From an uncultured Clostridia bacterium (GTDB taxonomy: Bacteria; Bacillota; Clostridia; Oscillospirales; Acutalibacteraceae), in NCBI GenBank assembly GCA_945221685.1, contig CALYNN010000091.1:1-6468 (forward strand): DNA of 6,468 bases, given 5' to 3'. Made by a program: the position numbers and the translations under genes. The notes beneath the pieces were generated by a model that was given only the letters and a program-made list of their open reading frames with translations, searched no databases and was not told the DNA's origin. The first letter of the stretch is position 1. The number at the start of each line of letters is the position of its first letter. Of the stretch, positions 1-6,427 are shown piece by piece.

Positions 1-968
1 CGAGAACTGCTATGAGAATCGGTGAGCTTTACAAGGAGGCAGGTATTCCCGACGGCGTAATAAACATAATCACCTGCTCAAGAAACGAGATTAACACTAT
101 TTTGGAGCATCCCGATGTTAAGGGAATTACCTTTGTAGGCTCTACTCCCGTAGGTCTTAAGATTTACGAAAAGGCGGCTTCAACAGGCAAAAGATGTCAG
201 GCTCTTTGCCAGGCTAAAAACCACGCTCTTATTATGGAGGACTGCGCTCTTGAAAGAACCGTGCCAGGCGTATTTAACTCTGCCTTCGGCTGTGCAGGTC
301 AGAGATGTATGGCTCTTTCCTGCTGTGTTGTTCAGGAGTCTATTGCAGACAAATTTGTTGCAGAGCTTAAGGCTCAGGCTCAGACAATCAACTGCGGTCC
401 TGCTTGGGATGAAAGCACAAGGCTTGGTCCTATTACATACGAAAAGCACTACAAGGAGGTTCTTGCCGATATTCAAAAGGGCATTGACGAGGGCGCAACT
501 CTTGTGCTTGACGGACGCAATCCAAAGCTTCCCGAGGGATATGAAAACGGCTACTTTGTAGGACCTACTATTTTTGACAATGTTACCGAGGATATGACCA
601 TCGGCTCCGACGAGGTATTCGGTCCCGTGCTTTGCATCAAGAGGTGCAAGGATTTTGACGAGGGACTCGCAATTATGAACGCAAGCCCATATGCAAACGG
701 CTCCGTTATCTATACTCAAAGCGGCTACTATGCCCGCCAGTTTGCCCGCTACACAGACGGCGGTCAGGTTGGTATCAATGTTGGTATTCCCGTACCTGTA
801 GGCTTCATTCCGTTCAGCGGTCACAAGCAGAGCTTCTTCGGTGATTTACACTGCTTAGGCAAGGACGCTTACCGCTTCTTTACCGAAAGCAAATCGGTTA
901 CTCAGCACTGGTTTGACGAGGAGGAAATGAAGGCTAAAGAGGTTGACACCTGGGACGGTCTTCTGTAA
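1..968 (+). CDS. mmsA: Methylmalonate-semialdehyde dehydrogenase family protein (CoA-acylating), 5'-truncated by the window edge
   Basis: Known for the family: oxidation of methylmalonate or malonate semialdehyde with NAD and CoA to propionyl- or acetyl-CoA plus CO2, in the cytoplasm, in valine or inositol breakdown. The reading frame is open from base 3 with no stop, so the ATG at 12 is internal; it begins near residue 170 of a family of about 490 residues. Numbering from that ATG, I see the end of the NAD-binding fold (ITFVGSTPVG, 40-48), AKNH (68-71), the catalytic motif GQRCMALS with nucleophile Cys99 preceded by Arg98, and the C-terminal block GINVGIPVPVGF followed by FFGDLH, which is typical of MmsA/IolA rather than of ordinary aldehyde dehydrogenases. 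As in that family, the Glu general base of common aldehyde dehydrogenases is absent. Oddities: CQAKNH replaces the usual GGAKNH or AGAKNH, and the fragment is rich in cysteine. The true substrate is not certain; an MmsA-like aldehyde dehydrogenase of another acyl-CoA pathway is possible. Confidence 0.88.
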   Translation, partial: RTAMRIGELYKEAGIPDGVINIITCSRNEINTILEHPDVKGITFVGSTPVGLKIYEKAASTGKRCQALCQAKNHALIMEDCALERTVPGVFNSAFGCAGQRCMALSCCVVQESIADKFVAELKAQAQTINCGPAWDESTRLGPITYEKHYKEVLADIQKGIDEGATLVLDGRNPKLPEGYENGYFVGPTIFDNVTEDMTIGSDEVFGPVLCIKRCKDFDEGLAIMNASPYANGSVIYTQSGYYARQFARYTDGGQVGINVGIPVPVGFIPFSGHKQSFFGDLHCLGKDAYRFFTESKSVTQHWFDEEEMKAKEVDTWDGLL

Positions 969-1002
969 TAATTAAATATCGTTAAATAATTAACAAAAAG
1001 CC

Positions 1003-1033
1003 AAAGCCGCCGAAATGTATTTTTGGCGGCTTT
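1003..1033 (+). terminator. Hairpin terminator after the aldehyde dehydrogenase
   Basis: A 13-bp stem (AAAGCCGCCGAAA with TTTTGGCGGCTTT, one G-T pair) closes a 5-base loop, TGTAT. It lies 34 bases after the stop codon. The T-run on the plus side is only the TTT that ends the stem, followed by GATGATA, so termination may be incomplete and some transcription could continue into the alcohol dehydrogenase gene. An A-run lies just upstream (995-999). Confidence 0.7.
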
Positions 1034-1054
1034 GATGATATAAATTAGTTACTA

Positions 1055-1082
1055 TTGACTTTTATATATATTAGAATAAAAT
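1055..1082 (+). promoter_or_regulatory. Sigma-A-like promoter of the alcohol dehydrogenase gene
   Basis: TTGACT (1055-1060) and TAAAAT (1077-1082) are separated by 16 bases, 41 bases before the ATG. Each box differs from consensus at one position. This gives the second dehydrogenase its own start of transcription, although the leaky-looking terminator upstream leaves co-transcription possible. Confidence 0.5.
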
Positions 1083-1123
1083 ATACTTGATTTTATTGAG
1101 TAAAGTAAAGAGGCGGAATTAAT

Positions 1124-2278
1124 ATGGGTAATCAGTTTATTATGCCGGCAAAGGTTATATACGGTGAAAACGCTCTTGAAAATGCAAAGCCTGTGCTTAA
1201 AGCAATGGGCAAAAAGGCGCTTATTGTTACAGACTCATTTATGGTAAGGCTGGGAAATGTTAAAAAGCTTGAAGCAATTCTTGACGACCTTGGCATTAAA
1301 TATTTTGTTTTTGACGGTGTAAATTCAGAGCCAACGGATATTATTATCAACAGCGGTCTTGACGCATACAACAAGGAAAAATGCGATTTTCTGATTGCTG
1401 TAGGCGGTGGCTCGCCCATTGACGCTATGAAGGCAATAGGTGCAGTAAAGTCAAACGGCGGCTCTATTAACGATTATATGGGCAAAATCATTACAAAGCC
1501 TGCACCGCCTATGGCGGCAATACCCACCACCAGCGGCACCGGCTCCGAGGCTACCCAGTTTACCATTATAACGAACACTGAAAAAAACATTAAAATGCTG
1601 CTTAAGGGCGCGGTGCTTATGCCCGACTTAGCTATTGATGACCCTGCCTTTACTCTTACAGCGCCTCAAACCGTCACCGCCGCAACAGGTCTTGACGCCC
1701 TTTGCCACGCCGCTGAGGCCTACACCTCGCGCAAGGCGCAACCCCTTACAGATGAATTTGCCTTATCTGCAATCAAAAAGATTTTCAAATACCTGCCGAT
1801 ATGCTTTAGAGAGGGACAAAATGTTAAGGCAAGAGAGCAAATGTCCTTAGCGGCGCTTGAAGCAGGTGCTGCCTTTAACAATGCTTCGGTAACAATTATT
1901 CACGGAATGAGCAGACCTATAGGAGCAATGTTTCATGTGCCCCACGGAATAAGCAACGCAATGCTTATGGCGGAATGCTTTAAATATGTATATGACGGCG
2001 CATACGAAAGGTTTGCCGATATGGCACGGGCAATCGGTGCGGCAAAGGAAAAGGACGACGATAAAAAGGCCGCCGCAAAATTTATAAGCGCCTGCGAGGA
2101 GCTTTGCGAAATCTGCGAAATTCCTACTCTTGAGCAGTATGGCATCAACAAAGATGAGTTTGAGGCGGTAATGGATAAAATGGCGGAGGACGCCATTGCC
2201 TCGGGCTCCCCTGCAAACACAATTAAGGATATTGACAAAAACGACGTATTAACAATTTACAAAGCTCTTTGGAAATAA
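1124..2278 (+). CDS. Iron-containing (group III) alcohol dehydrogenase
   Basis: An NAD(P)H-dependent, metal-dependent cytoplasmic dehydrogenase that interconverts an alcohol and its aldehyde or ketone. At 384 residues it is full length for the family. Visible motifs are the nucleotide-binding GGGSPIDAMKAIG (94-106), TTSGTGSE (135-142), and the metal ligands Asp191 and His195 (TGLDALCHAAEAY), His260 (IIHGMSRPIGA) and His274 (HVPHG), with the spacing expected for FucO/DhaT-like enzymes. The HGMSRPIGA...HVPHGISNAML version differs from the HAMAHQLGG-type segment of 1,3-propanediol dehydrogenase, so I do not assign that substrate. The start is supported by an AGAGG ribosome binding site (1109-1113), 10 bases before the ATG. 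It follows an acyl-CoA-forming aldehyde dehydrogenase on the same strand, so it may supply or remove that enzyme's aldehyde; this is inference. It converges on spoVAC, with a shared terminator. Confidence 0.93.
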   Translation: MGNQFIMPAKVIYGENALENAKPVLKAMGKKALIVTDSFMVRLGNVKKLEAILDDLGIKYFVFDGVNSEPTDIIINSGLDAYNKEKCDFLIAVGGGSPIDAMKAIGAVKSNGGSINDYMGKIITKPAPPMAAIPTTSGTGSEATQFTIITNTEKNIKMLLKGAVLMPDLAIDDPAFTLTAPQTVTAATGLDALCHAAEAYTSRKAQPLTDEFALSAIKKIFKYLPICFREGQNVKAREQMSLAALEAGAAFNNASVTIIHGMSRPIGAMFHVPHGISNAMLMAECFKYVYDGAYERFADMARAIGAAKEKDDDKKAAAKFISACEELCEICEIPTLEQYGINKDEFEAVMDKMAEDAIASGSPANTIKDIDKNDVLTIYKALWK

Positions 2279-2327
2279 AAAGCGCCTTGCCTCTACCATT
2301 TCGGTCAAAGGCAAGGCTTATATTTTA
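2277..2327. terminator. Bidirectional terminator between the alcohol dehydrogenase and spoVAC
   Basis: A perfect 9-bp stem, GCCTTGCCT (2284-2292) with AGGCAAGGC (2309-2317), encloses a smaller ACC/GGT stem. On the plus strand it is followed by TTATATTTTAT. On the minus strand it is followed by five Ts (complement of 2277-2281), which overlap the dehydrogenase stop codon. It therefore serves both convergent genes, and shows that spoVAC ends its transcript here with nothing downstream. Confidence 0.85.
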
Positions 2328-2771
2328 TCAGTATAGCTTAAAGATAAAAATTATCAGTCCGTACAAAAATGATGAAGCAACTCCGTAAACAATAACAGGT
2401 CCGGCAATGGTAAACATTTGAGAGGCAGTGCCTAAAATAAAGCCCTCGTGCTGAAATTCAAGAGCCGGAGAAACCACTGAATTGGCAAAGCCTGTAATCG
2501 GCACAATAGTTCCTGCGCCTGCGTGGCGTGCAATTTTATCAAACACTCCTATTCCCGTCAGCACTGCCGTAAGAATGATTAACGCCGACGAGGTGCCCGC
2601 CTGAGCCGCCTTTTCGTTTAAGCCCATATTAGTTAGGAGGGTAAGAATTATTTGCCCCAAAAGGCAAATTGCTCCGCCGAACAAAAACGCCTTAATACAA
2701 TTTAGCAGTATAGGCGAATTAGGACTTGCTTTATCTGTCATTTTACTGTAATCATCTTTACTGATGCTCAT
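2328..2771 (-). CDS. spoVAC: Stage V sporulation protein AC (SpoVAC)
   Basis: An integral membrane subunit of the SpoVA channel, which in Bacillus moves calcium-dipicolinic acid into the forespore and out at germination; SpoVAC itself has been reported to behave as a mechanosensitive channel. The 147 residues match the family length of about 150. The family core GAGTIVPITGFANSVVSPALEF (about 85-106) is split here as GAGTIVPITGFANS and VVSPALEF. Hydrophobic segments lie at about 25-47, 61-79, 84-102 and 118-145. I chose the ATG at 2771 because the protein then begins MSISKDDYSK as in homologues, and AGGAAGGA sits 4 bases before it; the open frame continues 43 codons upstream, but those residues are unlike SpoVAC. 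The gene usually stands with spoVAD and spoVAE, but here it converges directly on a metabolic gene, so it is an orphan copy or has been moved away from its partners. Confidence 0.94.
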   Translation of the reverse strand: MSISKDDYSKMTDKASPNSPILLNCIKAFLFGGAICLLGQIILTLLTNMGLNEKAAQAGTSSALIILTAVLTGIGVFDKIARHAGAGTIVPITGFANSVVSPALEFQHEGFILGTASQMFTIAGPVIVYGVASSFLYGLIIFIFKLY

Positions 2772-2775
2772 AATA

Positions 2776-2783
2776 TCCTTCCT
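2776..2783 (-). promoter_or_regulatory. Ribosome binding site that fixes the spoVAC start
   Basis: AGGAAGGA on the minus strand, followed by TATT and the ATG at 2771. It supports the 147-residue protein over the longer open frame that reaches 2900, whose upstream part overlaps the promoters and the start of the divergent gene. Confidence 0.75.
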
Positions 2784-2800
2784 ATCACACTTATTTTTAA

Positions 2801-2830
2801 TATTATTTACAATATGATAATAATTATTCT
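2801..2830 (-). promoter_or_regulatory. Possible forespore (sigma-G/sigma-F-like) promoter of spoVAC
   Basis: On the minus strand, AGAATA (2830-2825) and AATAATA (2807-2801) are 17 bases apart. They resemble the sigma-G boxes TGAATA and CATAATA, one mismatch each, and lie 29 bases before the start codon. Forespore expression is what is known for spoVA genes. The region is very AT-rich, so chance matches are likely and the call is tentative. Confidence 0.35.
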
Positions 2831-2831
2831 C

Positions 2832-2860
2832 TTGACATTTATAATTATCTTTTGTAATAT
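2832..2860 (+). promoter_or_regulatory. Sigma-A-like promoter of the ABC ATPase gene
   Basis: A perfect TTGACA (2832-2837), a 17-base spacer and TAATAT (2855-2860) lie 34 bases before the ATG. The -35 box sits one base from the proposed spoVAC -35 box on the other strand, so the two promoters are back to back. Confidence 0.7.
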
Positions 2861-2894
2861 TAAAATATACAAAATGTAAAACGGAGGCTAAGCT

Positions 2895-3641
2895 ATGCAT
2901 CTTATAGAAGTGCGAGATGTTTATAAAATCTATAATCCCGGTGAAAATCAGGTAAATGCTCTTGACGGAGTATCTATCACTATTGATGAGGGCGAGTTTG
3001 TTGCCATAATCGGTCAGTCCGGCTCCGGTAAGTCAACCCTTATGAATATGCTGGGACTGCTTGACACACCTACCCACGGTGAATACTACATAAACGGAAA
3101 GCTTGTTGACGATTTGACAGACGACCAAATGTCTGAAATCAGAAACGAACAAATAGGCTTTATTTTCCAGGGATTTAACCTTATCCCCTCTCTTTCGGCT
3201 CTTGAAAATGTTGAGCTTCCTCTTGTATACAGAGGGATGAAAAAGGACGAAAGAAGAGAGATTTCCGTTGACGCATTGGAGCGTGTAGGTCTTAAGGAAA
3301 GAATGCACCACCTACCTGCCGAAATGTCCGGCGGTCAGCAGCAGAGAGTTGCCGTTGCAAGAGCCATTGCCGCAAGACCTCCTGTAATTCTTGCCGACGA
3401 GCCTACAGGTAACCTTGACACCCGCTCAACAAAGGATGTTATGAAAATTCTTCACGAGCTAAAGGACGAGGGCAGAACAGTTATCGTTATTACCCACGAC
3501 AACGAAATTGCCGAGGAAGCAGAGCGCGTAATCCGTATTCGTGACGGTAAGGTGGTTGAGGACTATATCAACCCCGGCTACGAAGATAAATACGGCAGGG
3601 AGTCAAAGAAGGATAACAAAAATCCTATTGATTTAGGTTAA
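2895..3641 (+). CDS. ABC transporter ATP-binding protein, MacB/LolD/FtsE type
   Basis: An ATPase that would drive a membrane partner, in this subfamily usually an FtsX/MacB-like permease involved in lipoprotein release, peptide or antibiotic export, or cell-wall hydrolase control. All motifs are intact in the 248 residues: Walker [10 protein letters not shown] (40-48), Q-loop Gln92 in FQGFNLIP, signature MSGGQQQR (144-151), Walker B VILADEP (164-170) with Glu169, the D-loop GNLD (172-175) and switch His201. A GGAGG site (2883-2887) lies 7 bases before the ATG. After about residue 222 there is a polar, charged tail ([19 protein letters not shown]) beyond the usual end of the fold. No permease gene lies on either side: upstream is divergent spoVAC and downstream a strong terminator and an unrelated gene. 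The partner must therefore be encoded elsewhere, and the substrate cannot be named. Confidence 0.93.
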   Translation: MHLIEVRDVYKIYNPGENQVNALDGVSITIDEGEFVAIIGQSGSGKSTLMNMLGLLDTPTHGEYYINGKLVDDLTDDQMSEIRNEQIGFIFQGFNLIPSLSALENVELPLVYRGMKKDERREISVDALERVGLKERMHHLPAEMSGGQQQRVAVARAIAARPPVILADEPTGNLDTRSTKDVMKILHELKDEGRTVIVITHDNEIAEEAERVIRIRDGKVVEDYINPGYEDKYGRESKKDNKNPIDLG

Positions 3642-3659
3642 TATTATATGCATAACGAG

Positions 3660-3695
3660 GCGGAGAGAATTTTGTGCTCTCCGCTTTTATTATTT
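3660..3695 (+). terminator. Rho-independent terminator of the ABC ATPase gene
   Basis: A perfect 8-bp stem, GCGGAGAG (3660-3667) with CTCTCCGC (3677-3684), has a 9-base loop and is followed by TTTTATTATTT. It lies 18 bases after the stop codon and marks the ATPase gene as monocistronic. Confidence 0.88.
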
Positions 3696-3710
3696 GCTGT
3701 CTGCTTTTAA

Positions 3711-3739
3711 TTTACAATTACAAAATAATATGATATTAT
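3711..3739 (+). promoter_or_regulatory. Sigma-A-like promoter with extended -10, for the GTPase-nuclease gene
   Basis: TTTACA (3711-3716), a 17-base spacer and TATTAT (3734-3739), with TG one base before the -10 box (an extended -10). The ATG is 30 bases further on, so the leader would be about 24 bases. That is too short for the attenuation leader known upstream of tet(M). Confidence 0.6.
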
Positions 3740-3769
3740 ATTTAAAATCCTCTAAAGCGTGGTGAGAAA

Positions 3770-6349
3770 ATGAAAAAAATTGTTATCGGAATATTAGCTC
3801 ATGTTGATTCGGGAAAGACTACTCTTTCCGAAGCGATGCTTTATCTTTCCGGCAGTATCGGAAGGCTTGGCAGAGTTGACCGAAAGGATTCATTTTTAGA
3901 TACATTTTCTCTTGAGCGAAGCAGAGGAATTACAATTTTTTCAAAGCAGGCGGTTTTGAACTACAAGGACACGGAGTTTACCCTGCTTGACACTCCGGGG
4001 CATGTTGATTTTTCCGCCGAAGCGGAAAGAACGCTTCAGGTTTTGGATTATGCTGTTTTGGTTATAAGCGGTACCGACTGTATTCAAAGCCACACTCAAA
4101 CCCTTTGGAAGCTTCTTGCAAAATACGGCATACCATGCTTTATTTTCATAAACAAAATGGATTTAGAGGGTGCTGACAGGAATCTCATAATGAACGAGCT
4201 GAAAAGAAAATTCGGCGACGGCTGCATTGATTTCAGCAATACAGACAATGATTTTTATGAAAATATTGCACTTTGCGATGAGGAGCTGCTTGGAAAATAT
4301 TACGAAAGCGGTACGCTTCTAAGGGAGGATATTATCCCATTTATTAAAAGCAGAAGGGTGTTCCCCTGTATGTTTGGCTCTGCCCTGCGGCTTACAGGTG
4401 TAAAGGAATTTTTCGACTGTCTTTACAGCTACACCGAAATGCCGAAATATAGCTTGGATTTTGCAGGAAAGGTATATAAAATATCGGAGGGCAAGGGGCA
4501 ACGGCTGACCTTTTTAAAGGTAACGGGCGGAAGCCTTAAGGTTAAAGAAATACTCAATTCTGCAAAAAACAAAAGCGGCGAAAAGGTTAACCAGATAAGG
4601 ATTTATTCGGGTGAAAAATTTAAAACGGCAGACATAGCAGAAGCAGGCACAATTTGCGCGGTTACGGGAATAAGCTTTGCTCAGGTAGGAGACGGATTGG
4701 GAAAAGAGAAAGCCTCGCGTCTGCCTGTGCTTGAGCCTGTTTTAACATACAGAATGATTTTGCCCGACGGTGTTGACGCCCACACGGCACTTGAAAAAAT
4801 GAAAATTCTTGACAGCGAGGACCCACAGCTAAAGGTTATTTGGAACGAACGGCTAAGCGAAATACAGGTTCAGCTAATGGGCGAAATTCAGCTTGAAATA
4901 CTGCAGGCAGTTATTGCAGAGCGTTTCGGTATTAACGCCTCGTTTTCAAAGGGCAGTATTATCTACAAGGAAACCGTTGCAGATACTGTTGAGGGCATAG
5001 GCCATTTTGAGCCTCTTCGCCATTATGCAGAGGTTCACCTGCTGATAAAGCCTGCTAAAAGAGACAGCGGCATTGTATTTAAAACAAATTGCAGGGAGGA
5101 TTTGCTGGACAAAAACTGGCAACGGCTGATACTTACCCATTTGTATGAAAAGACTCATATCGGCGTTCTTACAGGCTCTCCCGTAACTGATTTGGAAATT
5201 ACGCTTGTTTCCGGCAAGGCACACCCTAAGCACACCGAGGGCGGTGATTTCAGGCAGGCGACCTACCGCGCCGTAAGGCAAGGCCTGCGAAGCGCAAAAG
5301 GTATTCTTCTTGAGCCTGTTTACGAATTCACATTAGAGGTTCCAACCGAAAATGTCGGCAAAGCTATGACGGATATTCAGCGTATGCACGGAAGCTTTAA
5401 TCCTCCCGAAGCAGACGGAGAGCTTTCGGTTATCAGTGGTACTGCTCCTGTTTCAACAATGTACGATTATGCCAAGGATGTTATGCAGTATACTCACGGC
5501 AAAGGCAGGCTTATGTGCAGTCTGAAGGGATATGAGGCTTGCCATAATTCCGACGAGGTAATAGAGAGCATAGGCTACGACTGCGACGCAGATACGGACA
5601 ATCCCTGCGACTCTGTATTTTGCTCCCACGGAGCAGGCTACATTGTTAAATGGAACGAGGTCAAAAGCCATATGCACCTGCCGAGCATATTATCCGCACC
5701 AAAAAACGAATATAACCGCGGCAATGCAGTAAAAATCCTTGATGAGTGTAAAAGCAAAGCAAATCTTTTTGCGCTTGACAAGGAGCTTATGCAGATTTTT
5801 GAAAAGACCTACGGACCGATAAAAAGCAGAAACAACGCCGTGCCTGCTCATTTTAATCTTACCGAAATCACAAAAGAAAAAAAAGAAAAGCCGATTAAAG
5901 CACCCAAATATGACGGTAAGGAATACCTGCTTGTTGACGGCTACAATGTTATTTTTTCCTGGGACAGTCTTAAAGAAGCGGCAAAGGACAGCATTGACGG
6001 AGCCAGAAGCACGCTGATAAATATTTTGTGCAACTATCAGGGCTACAAAAAATGCGAGGTAATTCTTGTGTTTGACGCATATAAGGTTAAGGGAAATACA
6101 AGAGAGGTTGAAAAGCAAAACAACATAACCGTTGTATATACAAAGGAAGCTGAGACGGCAGATATGTATATTGAAAAGGCATCACACACTTTAGCTAAAA
6201 ACAACAGGGTAAGAGTCGTTACCTCCGACGCACTGGAGCAGTTAATAATCTTAAGCGGCGGAGCATTAAGAGTTTCATCAAAGGAATTTCTATATGAGAT
6301 ACGGCAAGCCGAGGAGGATATACGAAGCATTATTTCGAAAGCATATTAA
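3770..6349 (+). CDS. TetM/EF-G-like ribosomal GTPase fused to a C-terminal NYN (YacP/Rae1-like) ribonuclease domain
   Basis: An 859-residue cytoplasmic protein predicted to act on the ribosome. The N-terminal two thirds resemble ribosomal protection proteins of the Tet(M) type: P-loop AHVDSGKTT (10-18), switch I RGITI (52-56), DTPGH (74-78), NKMD (128-131) and GSAL (203-206), then domain II (about 231-320), domain III (325-400), domain IV (400-515) and domain V (515-590). Residues about 592-640 carry an SVFCSHGAGY segment with no counterpart in TetM, followed by a lysine-rich linker (about 701-713). Residues 717-859 match the fold of Rae1/YacP, a ribosome-associated mRNA endonuclease: LLVDGYNVI (Asp723, Asn726), LVFDAYKVKG (Asp769), KEAETADMYIEK (Glu795, Asp798) and VVTSDALEQ (Asp820). 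TetM is only about 640 residues. GGTGAG (3761-3766) lies close before the ATG. Drug resistance is not supported: the domain IV loop differs from TetM. Ribosome rescue or A-site mRNA cleavage is inference. Confidence 0.9.
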   Translation: MKKIVIGILAHVDSGKTTLSEAMLYLSGSIGRLGRVDRKDSFLDTFSLERSRGITIFSKQAVLNYKDTEFTLLDTPGHVDFSAEAERTLQVLDYAVLVISGTDCIQSHTQTLWKLLAKYGIPCFIFINKMDLEGADRNLIMNELKRKFGDGCIDFSNTDNDFYENIALCDEELLGKYYESGTLLREDIIPFIKSRRVFPCMFGSALRLTGVKEFFDCLYSYTEMPKYSLDFAGKVYKISEGKGQRLTFLKVTGGSLKVKEILNSAKNKSGEKVNQIRIYSGEKFKTADIAEAGTICAVTGISFAQVGDGLGKEKASRLPVLEPVLTYRMILPDGVDAHTALEKMKILDSEDPQLKVIWNERLSEIQVQLMGEIQLEILQAVIAERFGINASFSKGSIIYKETVADTVEGIGHFEPLRHYAEVHLLIKPAKRDSGIVFKTNCREDLLDKNWQRLILTHLYEKTHIGVLTGSPVTDLEITLVSGKAHPKHTEGGDFRQATYRAVRQGLRSAKGILLEPVYEFTLEVPTENVGKAMTDIQRMHGSFNPPEADGELSVISGTAPVSTMYDYAKDVMQYTHGKGRLMCSLKGYEACHNSDEVIESIGYDCDADTDNPCDSVFCSHGAGYIVKWNEVKSHMHLPSILSAPKNEYNRGNAVKILDECKSKANLFALDKELMQIFEKTYGPIKSRNNAVPAHFNLTEITKEKKEKPIKAPKYDGKEYLLVDGYNVIFSWDSLKEAAKDSIDGARSTLINILCNYQGYKKCEVILVFDAYKVKGNTREVEKQNNITVVYTKEAETADMYIEKASHTLAKNNRVRVVTSDALEQLIILSGGALRVSSKEFLYEIRQAEEDIRSIISKAY

Positions 6350-6354
6350 ATCAT

Positions 6355-6427
6355 AACAACCAGTTGAACTGGTGGTTTGCACAGGCCCTATAAGGGCCGC
6401 CTACCGGCTTGCTGACTGAAAGTCGGC
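6355..6427. repeat. Cluster of three tight hairpins, possibly an end of an IS200/IS605-type element
   Basis: Three successive hairpins each have a 3-base loop: ACCAGT/ACTGGT (6359-6373, loop TGA), GGCCCT/AGGGCC (6384-6398, loop ATA) and GCTGACT/AGTCGGC (6411-6427, loop GAA, one G-T pair). GCCG/CGGC (6396-6408) is an alternative pairing across the second. None is followed by a T-run, so these are not ordinary terminators. Hairpins near the ends are characteristic of IS200/IS605 elements, whose transposase acts on folded single strands. The transposase gene would lie beyond the window. A structured RNA or another repeat family remains possible. The tail 6428-6468 shows no gene. Confidence 0.4.

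Noticed and set aside
180..824. 214-codon open frame on the minus strand, inside the aldehyde dehydrogenase
   Set aside because: It lies fully antisense to a well-recognised gene, has cysteine-rich unfamiliar content and no recognisable domain; it is a shadow of the codon bias of the real gene.
1082..1087. TATACT as the -10 box of the alcohol dehydrogenase promoter
   Set aside because: It would be 21 bases from TTGACT, too far; TAAAAT at 1077-1082 gives a normal 16-base spacer.
2772..2900. 43-codon in-frame upstream extension of spoVAC on the minus strand
   Set aside because: The extra residues are unlike SpoVAC, there is a good AGGAAGGA site before the ATG at 2771, and the extension would cover both promoters and the start of the divergent ATPase gene.
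5690..6118. 142-codon open frame on the minus strand, inside the nuclease end of the fusion gene
   Set aside because: It is antisense to the conserved linker and NYN domain, and its phenylalanine-rich stretch merely mirrors the lysine-rich linker (AAA/GAA codons).
3770..6349. Calling the large gene a tetracycline-resistance gene or elongation factor G
   Set aside because: It resembles TetM more than EF-G (DFR-anchored domain IV loop), but the tip differs from resistance proteins, the leader lacks an attenuator, and a nuclease domain is attached.
6359..6398. Rho-independent terminator for the fusion gene
   Set aside because: The hairpins are not followed by a T-run, and three in succession fit a repeat or structured element better.
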